Program-made: the position numbers and the translations under genes | The notes under the pieces: model-generated | Database searches by the model: none | The model's input: only the letters and a program-made list of their open reading frames with translations | What the model was told of the DNA's origin: nothing | From: Comamonadaceae bacterium | GTDB taxonomy: Bacteria; Pseudomonadota; Gammaproteobacteria; Burkholderiales; Burkholderiaceae_C | Assembly: GCA_947374705.1 (NCBI GenBank) | Contig: CANCDA010000026.1 | Span: 1-18,537 of the forward strand | Direction of reading: 5' to 3' | DNA: 18,537 bases | Part shown: positions 1-6,179 of the stretch, piece by piece | Layout: each line of letters starts with the position of its first letter | Numbering within the stretch: position 1 is the first letter of the stretch

Positions 1-1197
1 CACCCCGCCAACTACAAGGGCGTGGAGATTTACCAGTCCAGCTTTGACGACGGTGGCTCCAGCGTGAAGCTCAAAGCCCTGCCTATGAACGCGGCCACTC
101 AACCCTTTCAGATTGAGGGCGTCATCGGCGGCTCATCCGAACTCACCAACGGCAGTGAGAAGTTGACGCTGGAGTACACCGCGCTGCGCGTGATGAACAT
201 CGAAAACCTCTCCGGCGGTGCGTCATCTGCGGTGGATGTGCGCAAGGTGGATTTGCGTGCGTCGGTGGAGCAGCGCCTGGGCGCGGCCAACAAGGCCGAC
301 GCCAAGAAAGTGCTGCACAACGTGGGCCCCAGCATCACCTACAAGCTGCGTGACGCGGCGGGCCAAGCGCGTGAGTTTCACAACTACATGCTGCCGGTGG
401 ACTTGGGGGACGGCCTGCCGGTGTACCTGATGGGCCTGCGTGACACGCCGACCGAGGCGTTTCGCTACCTGCGCGTGCCCTCGGATGCGCAAGGCACGAG
501 TGATGACTTCTTCCGCCTGCGGGACGCCCTGGCCACACCTGCGGTGCGCGACTTGGCGGTGCGACGCTACGCGGCTAAGGTGGTGGATGCCTCGCGGCCG
601 GATCTTTTGCCCCAACTCGCCCAGTCGGCCGCACGTGCCTTGGCCTTATTTGCCGGTGGTGAGTCGGTGAATGCTGCATCGACGGGCAAGACCGTTGGCG
701 GCTTGCAGGCGGTGGCCGACTTTATTGAAGCCAATGTGCCCGAGGCCGAGCGTGAACGCGCGGGTGAAGTGCTGATCCGCATCTTGAATGGCGCTTTGTT
801 TGAGCTGACGCAAATCACGCGTGAGCGCGCCGGTCTCAAAGTCCTGGAACCCAATGAAAAAACCCAAGCCTGGATGACCCAGGCCGTGCTGGCGTTGAGT
901 GATGCGCAAGCCTACCCGGCCCCTATGGTGCTGCAACTGGCCGACTTCACCCAGGTGCAGGCCAGTGTGTTCCAAGTCGCCAGAGCGCCGGGTAAAACCA
1001 TTGTGTACCTGGGTTGCGCCTTGCTGATTTTGGGCATATTCGCCATGCTCTACGTGCGCGAGCGCAGACTGTGGATTTGGCTTGCACCCCAAGATGGGCA
1101 GACCCAGGCCACGCTGGCCCTGTCCACCAACCGCAAGACCATGGATGGCGACCGGGAATTTGTGCAGCTCAAAGAAAAATTGATTGGAACGATATGA
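1..1197 (+). CDS. resB: Cytochrome c biogenesis protein ResB (5' end missing)
   Basis: ResB (Ccs1) is the membrane partner of CcsB/CcsA in System II cytochrome c maturation; it holds apocytochrome and helps move haem to the outer face of the inner membrane. The frame is open from base 1, so the N-terminal membrane segments lie outside the window; the GTG at 22 is internal. The visible part begins with the family-typical sequence HPANYKGVEIYQSSF, followed by a long periplasmic region and a single hydrophobic helix near the end (about 996-1056, VYLGCALLILGIFAMLYV) and a short cytoplasmic tail. The last codon and stop (TGA 1195-1197) overlap the ATG of ccsB at 1194 by four bases, implying translational coupling. 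The identification rests on the YKG..YQSS region, the C-terminal helix and the neighbouring ccsB. Nothing looks broken apart from the window edge. Confidence 0.93.
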   Translation, partial: HPANYKGVEIYQSSFDDGGSSVKLKALPMNAATQPFQIEGVIGGSSELTNGSEKLTLEYTALRVMNIENLSGGASSAVDVRKVDLRASVEQRLGAANKADAKKVLHNVGPSITYKLRDAAGQAREFHNYMLPVDLGDGLPVYLMGLRDTPTEAFRYLRVPSDAQGTSDDFFRLRDALATPAVRDLAVRRYAAKVVDASRPDLLPQLAQSAARALALFAGGESVNAASTGKTVGGLQAVADFIEANVPEAERERAGEVLIRILNGALFELTQITRERAGLKVLEPNEKTQAWMTQAVLALSDAQAYPAPMVLQLADFTQVQASVFQVARAPGKTIVYLGCALLILGIFAMLYVRERRLWIWLAPQDGQTQATLALSTNRKTMDGDREFVQLKEKLIGTI

Positions 1198-2522
1198 ATA
1201 CTGCAACTCTCACCCTGAATCAGGGCTACTTCACGCAACGCAATGTGCTGGACTGGCTGTTTGCCGCCCTCGTGATCGCGGGTGGCTTATTTGCCTTTTC
1301 CACCTATAGCCAGGCCATGGATGTGTATGAAAAAGGCATCCTGTTCGGGGCCATGCCAGCGGTCATCGCCTTGGCTTGGTTCTGGCGGCCTTTGCGGGTT
1401 CTGCTGCTGGTGGTGGCGGGCTTTGCCTTGCTGGGCGTCATGTCCTACCATGGGCCAGAAGGCGGCAGTTTGGCGCGCGCCGAGACTGTGTTCTGGCTCA
1501 AGTACTTTCTCTCCAGCCAGTCAGCCATTTTGTGGATGAGTGTGCTGTTTTTCATGAGCACGGTGTTCTACTGGATCGGCATGTTTTCGCGCAAGCAGGG
1601 CGATGCCATGTCGCTGATCGGCTCGCGTCTGGCCTGGGTGGCCGTGGGCATGGCGCTGATCGGCACGCTGGTGCGCTGGTACGAGAGCTATTTGATCGGT
1701 GCAGATGTGGGCCACATCCCGGTCAGTAATCTGTACGAGGTGTTCGTTTTGTTTTGCTGGTTGACGACGGCCTTCTACCTGTACTTTGAAGACCAATACG
1801 AGACACGAGGCATGGGCGCGTTTGTCATGCTGGTGGTGAGTGCAGCGGTCGGTTTTTTGCTCTGGTACACGGTGGTGCGTGAGGCGCATGAAATTCAGCC
1901 CCTGGTACCTGCCCTCAAGAGCTGGTGGATGAAGCTGCACGTGCCTGCCAACTTCATTGGCTATGGCACCTTCTCGCTCTCGGCCATGGTGGCTTTTGCC
2001 TACCTCATCAAGAGCCAGGTGGGCGAGACACGCTGGCACAAGCTGGCACCGCTGTGGATTTTTGGCATCGTGCTGTGTTTTGTGCCGGTGGCCTTTCGCA
2101 AAAGCACGGCGGAGATTGGGGGCAGTTACTGGCTGGTGTACTTCAGCATCGCTACGCTGATCGTGGGTGGCATTTTGCTGGGCCGCCAGCGCATTGCCGA
2201 GCGTCTGCCTTCGCTGGAAGTGCTGGACGATGTGATGTACAAATCCATCGCCGTCGGTTTTGCCTTCTTCACCATTGCCACCGTCCTGGGGGCGCTGTGG
2301 GCGGCAGAGGCCTGGGGCGGCTACTGGAGTTGGGATCCCAAGGAAACCTGGGCCCTGATCGTCTGGCTCAACTACGCCGCTTGGCTGCACATGCGATTGA
2401 TGAAGGGCCTGCGCGGCACGGTGGCGTCTTGGTGGGCGCTGGCGGGCTTGGGTGTGACGACCTTTGCCTTCATCGGCGTCAATATGTTCCTCAGCGGCCT
2501 GCACAGTTACGGTACCTTGTAA
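1194..2522 (+). CDS. ccsB: Cytochrome c biogenesis protein CcsB/CcsA (haem-handling, WWD domain)
   Basis: Polytopic inner-membrane protein that, with ResB, exports and presents haem for attachment to CXXCH motifs of c-type cytochromes. The 442-residue product has many hydrophobic segments and the tryptophan-rich haem-binding WWD motif WGGYWSWDPKET at residues 374-385. Conserved-looking histidines are H174 (GHIPVSNLYE), H249 (KLHVPAN) and H399 (AAWLH), the usual axial-ligand positions of this family by inference. The ATG at 1194 overlaps the resB stop (ATGA). The frame is open further upstream (to 1014) but that part lies wholly inside resB and reads as a shadow, so the overlapping ATG is chosen. 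Naming varies between ccsA, ccsB and resC in different genomes; the function is not in doubt. Confidence 0.95.
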   Translation: MNTATLTLNQGYFTQRNVLDWLFAALVIAGGLFAFSTYSQAMDVYEKGILFGAMPAVIALAWFWRPLRVLLLVVAGFALLGVMSYHGPEGGSLARAETVFWLKYFLSSQSAILWMSVLFFMSTVFYWIGMFSRKQGDAMSLIGSRLAWVAVGMALIGTLVRWYESYLIGADVGHIPVSNLYEVFVLFCWLTTAFYLYFEDQYETRGMGAFVMLVVSAAVGFLLWYTVVREAHEIQPLVPALKSWWMKLHVPANFIGYGTFSLSAMVAFAYLIKSQVGETRWHKLAPLWIFGIVLCFVPVAFRKSTAEIGGSYWLVYFSIATLIVGGILLGRQRIAERLPSLEVLDDVMYKSIAVGFAFFTIATVLGALWAAEAWGGYWSWDPKETWALIVWLNYAAWLHMRLMKGLRGTVASWWALAGLGVTTFAFIGVNMFLSGLHSYGTL

Positions 2523-2566
2523 GAAATGGTGCTGTCCCAAGACTAACCCTCAACCCACACGGATTC

Positions 2567-2572
2567 AAAGGA
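2567..2572 (+). promoter_or_regulatory. Ribosome binding site of msrP
   Basis: AAAGGA lies seven bases before the ATG at 2580, a good Shine-Dalgarno match that supports this start. The 57-base gap between ccsB and msrP holds no clear terminator or convincing promoter, so read-through from ccsB is possible. Confidence 0.6.
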
Positions 2573-2579
2573 CTGCACC

Positions 2580-3581
2580 ATGCTCATCAAAACCAACCAC
2601 AGCGGCTTCGTTCACCCCGTCTCCAGCGAGATCACCTCCGCCGAGGTGTACCAATCGCGCCGTGAACTGCTGCGGCTGATGGCCACAGGGGCAGCCGGGG
2701 CGGCGCTGGCCACTTGGGCCGGGCGCGACGCCTTGGCGCAAGGGGCGGTGACCCGGCCCGGCAAGTTGGCAAGCCTCAACGCCACTCCTTCGGCGCTGAG
2801 CGGTGGCATGGCCCTCGACAAGCTCACCAGCTACCAAGACGCCACCAGCTACAACAACTTCTACGAGTTCGGCACCGACAAGGCCGACCCGGCTCAAAAC
2901 GCGCACACTTTGGTCACTTCACCGTGGACAGTGGAGATTGAAGGCTTGGTGAAGAAGCCCGGCAAATGGGCGTTGGAAGACCTACTCAAACTCAGCGCGC
3001 AAGAAGAGCGGATTTACCGCATGCGCTGTGTGGAGGGTTGGTCCATGGTGCTGCCGTGGGTGGGTTACTCGCTGGCCGAACTCATCAAACGGGTGGAGCC
3101 CTTGGGCAGCGCCAAGTACGTTGAATTTGTCACCTTGGCCGATAAAAAAACCATGCCTTACGTGGGCTCGCGCGTGCTCGACTGGCCCTATGTGGAGGGC
3201 TTGCGCATGGACGAGGCCTTGAACCCGCTGACGCTTCTGACCTTTGGCATGTACGGCGAGGTCTTGCCCAAGCAAAACGGCGCACCGGTGCGCTTGGTGA
3301 CGCCCTGGAAATACGGCTTCAAGAGCGCCAAGAGCATCGTCAAAATCCGCTTCACCGAGACCCAACCCGGCACGGCCTGGAACAAGGCGGCACGTAATGA
3401 GTACGGCTTTTTCTCCAACGTCAATCCCGCTGTGGATCACCCACGCTGGAGTCAGGCCTCAGAGCGGCGCATTGGTGAAGACGGGCTGTTTGCCAAGAAG
3501 CGCAAGACCTTGATGTTCAACGGCTATGAGGCGCAGGTGGCGCAGATGTATGCCGGTATGGATCTGAAGAAATTCTATTAA
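2580..3581 (+). CDS. msrP: Protein-methionine-sulfoxide reductase catalytic subunit MsrP (YedY family)
   Basis: Periplasmic molybdenum-cofactor enzyme that reduces methionine sulfoxide in oxidised envelope proteins, taking electrons from MsrQ. The 333-residue product has a twin-arginine export signal (SRRELLR, residues 26-32; R27 R28), a hydrophobic stretch and a likely cleavage site after ALA (residue 53), as expected for a cofactor-loaded Tat substrate. The sulfite-oxidase-like fold is indicated by YRMRCVEGWSMVLPW, where C150 is the expected molybdenum-ligating cysteine, and by the GAPVRLVTPWKYGFKSAKS segment. Length and order match the family. It is followed 40 bases later by msrQ, its cognate membrane subunit. 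The ATG has a good ribosome binding site. Confidence 0.95.
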   Translation: MLIKTNHSGFVHPVSSEITSAEVYQSRRELLRLMATGAAGAALATWAGRDALAQGAVTRPGKLASLNATPSALSGGMALDKLTSYQDATSYNNFYEFGTDKADPAQNAHTLVTSPWTVEIEGLVKKPGKWALEDLLKLSAQEERIYRMRCVEGWSMVLPWVGYSLAELIKRVEPLGSAKYVEFVTLADKKTMPYVGSRVLDWPYVEGLRMDEALNPLTLLTFGMYGEVLPKQNGAPVRLVTPWKYGFKSAKSIVKIRFTETQPGTAWNKAARNEYGFFSNVNPAVDHPRWSQASERRIGEDGLFAKKRKTLMFNGYEAQVAQMYAGMDLKKFY

Positions 3582-3591
3582 TTTCGGCTAC

Positions 3592-3613
3592 TGCGATGCG
3601 TCGCTACGCCGCA
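3592..3613 (+). repeat. Imperfect hairpin in the msrP-msrQ spacer
   Basis: TGCG (3592-3595) pairs with CGCA (3610-3613) and GCGT (3598-3601) with ACGC (3606-3609), leaving a two-base bulge (AT) on the 5' arm and a four-base loop (CGCT). That gives eight base pairs in total. It ends nine bases before the msrQ ATG, so it would lie right at the msrQ ribosome-binding region. There is no U-run, so it is not a Rho-independent terminator. It may be a remnant of a dispersed intergenic repeat; I cannot test copy number. Confidence 0.4.
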
Positions 3614-3621
3614 AGATTGAT

Positions 3622-4266
3622 ATGAACAAAATACTCCTTCACTCCGCCGCCAAACCACTGCTGTTTGCGCTGTCTTTGCTGCCCTTCGTCTGGCTGGTCT
3701 ATGCCGCCTTCAGCAACCAGCTCGGGGCCAACCCAGCCGAGGCGCTGGAGCGCGCTTTGGGTGATTGGACTTTACGGTTTTTATGTCTGGTGCTGGCAGT
3801 CACGCCATTGCGTGTGATGTTCAAACTCCCGGCACTGGCGCGCATGCGCCGCATGCTGGGTTTGTTCGTCTATTTTTATGTGACGCTGCACCTGCTGGCC
3901 TACGCCTGGTTTGACATGGGCTTTGAGCTGGCCGACATCGCCACGGACATTGTGAAGCGGCCTTTTATTCTGGTCGGCTTCGTGGCCTTTGTGTTCTTGA
4001 CACCGCTGGCCGCCACGTCTTTCAATCGGGCCATCAAAGCCATGGGTGTCCGGCGCTGGCAGGTCTTGCACAAGCTGGTGTACGTGGTGGCTGGCTTGGG
4101 TGTGCTGCATTTTTTCTGGATGCGCGCAGGCAAAAACAATTTTGCCGAAGTGGCGGTGTACGCTGCCATTTTGAGCACGCTTTTAGGTTGGCGCTTGTTT
4201 GATTTGATGAAGAAAAAACGGCTGCAGACCCATAAAAATAGGCGCGAACAGCTACTAAAAGCGTAG
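3622..4266 (+). CDS. msrQ: Protein-methionine-sulfoxide reductase haem-binding subunit MsrQ (YedZ family)
   Basis: Inner-membrane b-type cytochrome that passes electrons from the quinone pool or cytosolic flavin to MsrP in the periplasm. The 214-residue product is very hydrophobic with about six predicted membrane helices and the ferric-reductase-like layout. Candidate haem-ligand histidines are H90 (FYVTLHLLAY), H150 (RRWQVLHKLVY) and H163 (GLGVLHFFWMRAGK). The tail is basic (KKKRLQTHKNRREQ). The start ATG has only a weak purine-rich sequence upstream and a hairpin just before it, so it is probably translated at a lower level than msrP or in a coupled way. The stop lies five bases from the convergent lysA stop, and the last codons sit in a small inverted repeat. 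Confidence 0.94.
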   Translation: MNKILLHSAAKPLLFALSLLPFVWLVYAAFSNQLGANPAEALERALGDWTLRFLCLVLAVTPLRVMFKLPALARMRRMLGLFVYFYVTLHLLAYAWFDMGFELADIATDIVKRPFILVGFVAFVFLTPLAATSFNRAIKAMGVRRWQVLHKLVYVVAGLGVLHFFWMRAGKNNFAEVAVYAAILSTLLGWRLFDLMKKKRLQTHKNRREQLLKA

Positions 4267-4267
4267 C
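4251..4267 (+). repeat. Inverted repeat spanning the msrQ stop codon
   Basis: GCTAC (4251-4255) and GTAGC (4263-4267) are perfect complements around a seven-base loop. The msrQ stop TAG (4264-4266) is inside the right arm. The surrounding AT-rich sequence (about 4230-4270) resembles, from memory, the end of a repeat often seen between genes in Rhodoferax/Polaromonas-type genomes; this cannot be verified here. It could slow transcription from either convergent gene, but no U-run supports a classical terminator. Confidence 0.35.
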
Positions 4268-4271
4268 AACT

Positions 4272-5576
4272 TTAGACGACATCTATCAATGTTTCACCGC
4301 GCATTTGGTCGGCCACACTTTCTCGCTGACGAATCACATGGGCCTGTGAGCCGTTGACCAGCACCTCAGCCGCGCGACCTCGGGTGTTGTAGTTGCTGGA
4401 CATGCTCATGCAGTAGGCCCCGGTGGAGAGCACGGCCAACAGATCGCCGCTGTGCACGTTCAAAGCGCGGTCGCGTCCAATCCAATCGCCGCTTTCGCAG
4501 ACCGGGCCGACCACGTCCCAGGTGCTGGGTTCGCCTTCGCGTGGGCTCAGGGGCACGATTTGGTGAAAGGCTTGGTACATGGCCGGGCGCGGCAGGTCGT
4601 TCATGGCGGCGTCGATGATGCAGAAGTTCTTCTGCTCACCGGGTTTGAGGTAGAGCACCTCGGTCAGGCACACGCCCGCGTTGCCGACCAGGGAGCGGCC
4701 GGGCTCGATCATAAGCTGGCGTTGGCCGTAGCCGCGCGCGTCCAGCCGGGCCAATAACTGGGCCCACAGCGCATCGGCGGGGGGCGGGAGCGCGGCCTCG
4801 TCCGGGTTGTTGTAGTCAATGCCCAGGCCACCGCCAAAGTCAATGTGTTCGATGGGGATGCCAGCGGCTTCAATCGCTTGCACCAGGTCAAGCACGCGGT
4901 CCATCGCGTCCAGGTAGGGGCCCATCTGCGTAATCTGCGAGCCGATGTGGCAGTCAATGCCCACCACTTGAATGCCGGGCATGGCCGCGGCACGCTGGTA
5001 GGTGGCCAGGGTGCGCTCATGTGCGATGCCGAACTTGTTGCCCTTCAGGCCAGTGGAAATGTAGGGGTGAGTTTTGGGATCGACATTGGGGTTGACGCGC
5101 AGGCTCAGGCGTGCGCGCTGGCCTAAGGACACGGCCACCTCGTTGAGCACGTCCAACTCGGCTTCGCTTTCCACATTGAAGCAGTGAATGCCGACTTCAA
5201 GCGCGCGGCGCATCTCTGCCCGGGTCTTGCCCACGCCGGAGAAGATGATTTTTTTGGCGTCACCACCGGCGGCCAGCACGCGCTCCAACTCACCGCCTGA
5301 GACGATGTCAAAACCACAGCCCGCTTGGGCAAACACCTGCAACACGGCCAGCGAGGAGTTGGCTTTCATGGCGTAGCAAATCTGGGCCCGGCGCCCGGCA
5401 AAGCCGCGTTGGTAGGCGGCGAGTGCGGCGAGCATGGTGGCTTTGGAATAGACGAACAAGGGCGTGCCGTGAGCTTGCGCCAGTGCGCGCAGGCTCAGGT
5501 CTTCAATCAACAACTCGCCGTCCCGGTAGGCGAGGTGGGTTTGAGCGGGGAGAGCTGGGAGAGCGGGTGTAGTCAT
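4272..5576 (-). CDS. lysA: Diaminopimelate decarboxylase
   Basis: Pyridoxal-phosphate enzyme catalysing the last step of lysine synthesis, meso-diaminopimelate to L-lysine plus CO2, in the cytoplasm. The 434-residue product has the fold-III (alanine-racemase-like) barrel with the PLP lysine K71 in CYAMKANSS, H210 in IDCHIGSQ, the phosphate-binding GGGLG (248-252) and EPGR (291-294). The C-terminal beta domain carries the catalytic cysteine C360 in GPVCESGDW, contributed across the dimer. Length is normal. The start ATG (5574-5576) overlaps the lptM stop by four bases, so the two are co-translated, an arrangement shared with many proteobacteria. The meso-diaminopimelate substrate is also a peptidoglycan precursor, but no functional tie to the nearby PBP1A gene is implied. 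Confidence 0.97.
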   Translation of the reverse strand: MTTPALPALPAQTHLAYRDGELLIEDLSLRALAQAHGTPLFVYSKATMLAALAAYQRGFAGRRAQICYAMKANSSLAVLQVFAQAGCGFDIVSGGELERVLAAGGDAKKIIFSGVGKTRAEMRRALEVGIHCFNVESEAELDVLNEVAVSLGQRARLSLRVNPNVDPKTHPYISTGLKGNKFGIAHERTLATYQRAAAMPGIQVVGIDCHIGSQITQMGPYLDAMDRVLDLVQAIEAAGIPIEHIDFGGGLGIDYNNPDEAALPPPADALWAQLLARLDARGYGQRQLMIEPGRSLVGNAGVCLTEVLYLKPGEQKNFCIIDAAMNDLPRPAMYQAFHQIVPLSPREGEPSTWDVVGPVCESGDWIGRDRALNVHSGDLLAVLSTGAYCMSMSSNYNTRGRAAEVLVNGSQAHVIRQRESVADQMRGETLIDVV

Positions 5577-5809
5577 GGGGCGGTGGGTTTGGACGTTGGG
5601 GTGGGCGCTGCGGGGCTGACGGGTGTTGCAGCTGCGGGCGCGGTCTCGAAGGGGTTGGCCGGTGTGAGCGTTTGCGGCAGCGTGGCACGCTGGGCGGCGG
5701 CGGGCTCGGTCGGCAAGTACAACGCACCGGGTTGACCGCAGGCGCTCAGACTGAGTACGCCAGTGGCAAGCAACAAGGTACGGACTAAAATTTGCTTTGT
5801 TTTCAACAT
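5573..5809 (-). CDS. lptM: Small lipoprotein LptM (YifL family)
   Basis: A 78-residue predicted lipoprotein. It has a basic N-terminus, a hydrophobic segment and the lipobox LSAC with the acylated cysteine at C24, followed directly by GQPGALYLP, the short conserved core of the LptM/YifL family (usually CGQxGPLYxP). The remainder is a proline/alanine/threonine-rich, probably disordered tail. In E. coli LptM assists oxidative maturation of the LPS-transport translocon LptD-LptE; assigning that role here is by family. The frame extends upstream to 5989 but that part overlaps cyaY antisense; the ATG at 5809 gives a proper signal peptide. It overlaps lysA by four bases. No clear Shine-Dalgarno precedes this ATG. 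Confidence 0.88.
   Translation of the reverse strand: MLKTKQILVRTLLLATGVLSLSACGQPGALYLPTEPAAAQRATLPQTLTPANPFETAPAAATPVSPAAPTPTSKPTAP
5763..5791 (+). promoter_or_regulatory. Candidate sigma-70 promoter for cyaY
   Basis: GTGGCA (5763-5768, four of six to TTGACA), a 17-base spacer and TAAAAT (5786-5791, five of six to TATAAT). It would start transcription near 5798, about 24 bases before the cyaY ATG, and lies inside the signal-peptide codons of lptM on the other strand. A partial Shine-Dalgarno (GGA, 5813-5815) precedes the ATG. Confidence 0.4.
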
Positions 5810-5815
5810 CACGGA

Positions 5816-5821
5816 ATTGTA
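5816..5821 (-). promoter_or_regulatory. Candidate -10 box for lptM-lysA
   Basis: On the minus strand this reads TACAAT, five of six to TATAAT. With normal spacing, transcription would begin at about 5809, the A of the lptM ATG, implying a leaderless message. I see no good -35 hexamer 16-18 bases upstream, so this is only a candidate. Confidence 0.3.
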
Positions 5822-6148
5822 ATGACCGACATCGAATACCTGGATCGCGCTGAGCGTGTGTTGCGCGCGGTGGAGGCCAGTTGTGACCGCATCAACGATG
5901 AGAGCGATGCCGACATCGACAACCAACGCGTCGGCGGCATGATCACGCTGGTGTTTCAGAACCAAAGCCAGATCATCATCAACCTGCAAAAACCATTGCA
6001 GGAGATCTGGCTGGCGGCCCGCTCAGGGGGCTACCACTATAAATTCGATGGGCAGCAGTGGATGGACACCAAGGGGCAGGGCGAGTTCTTTGCCAGCCTC
6101 ACGCAGTACGCCAGCGCACAAGCGGGGTGCGTATTGGATTTCTCCTAA
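5822..6148 (+). CDS. cyaY: Frataxin-like iron-sulfur assembly protein CyaY
   Basis: Small acidic iron-binding protein that modulates iron-sulfur cluster assembly on IscS/IscU in the cytoplasm. The 108-residue product matches frataxin in length and order. It has an acidic first helix (DRAERVLRAVEASCDRIND), then the acidic DESDADID segment, the beta-sheet core with LVFQNQSQIIINLQ, the hallmark QEIWLAARSGGYHY segment with its conserved tryptophan, and a C-terminal helix. An in-frame upstream start at 5792 would add ten residues from inside the lptM start region and is less likely than the ATG at 5822. It is divergent from lptM-lysA, an arrangement also found in gammaproteobacteria, and convergent with mrcA 31 bases downstream. 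Confidence 0.95.
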   Translation: MTDIEYLDRAERVLRAVEASCDRINDESDADIDNQRVGGMITLVFQNQSQIIINLQKPLQEIWLAARSGGYHYKFDGQQWMDTKGQGEFFASLTQYASAQAGCVLDFS

Positions 6149-6179
6149 TCAGCTGAGGGCAGGGCTGGCCCGCTTTGCA

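Noticed and set aside
1521..2540. Long minus-strand open frame opposite ccsB (339 codons)
   Set aside because: It is antisense to a clear ccsB, rich in H/Q/R as expected for a shadow of GC-rich membrane-protein codons, and has no domain.
6149..6179. GGGC/GCCC inverted repeat between cyaY and mrcA as a bidirectional terminator
   Set aside because: It has a four-base stem and no T-tract on either strand.
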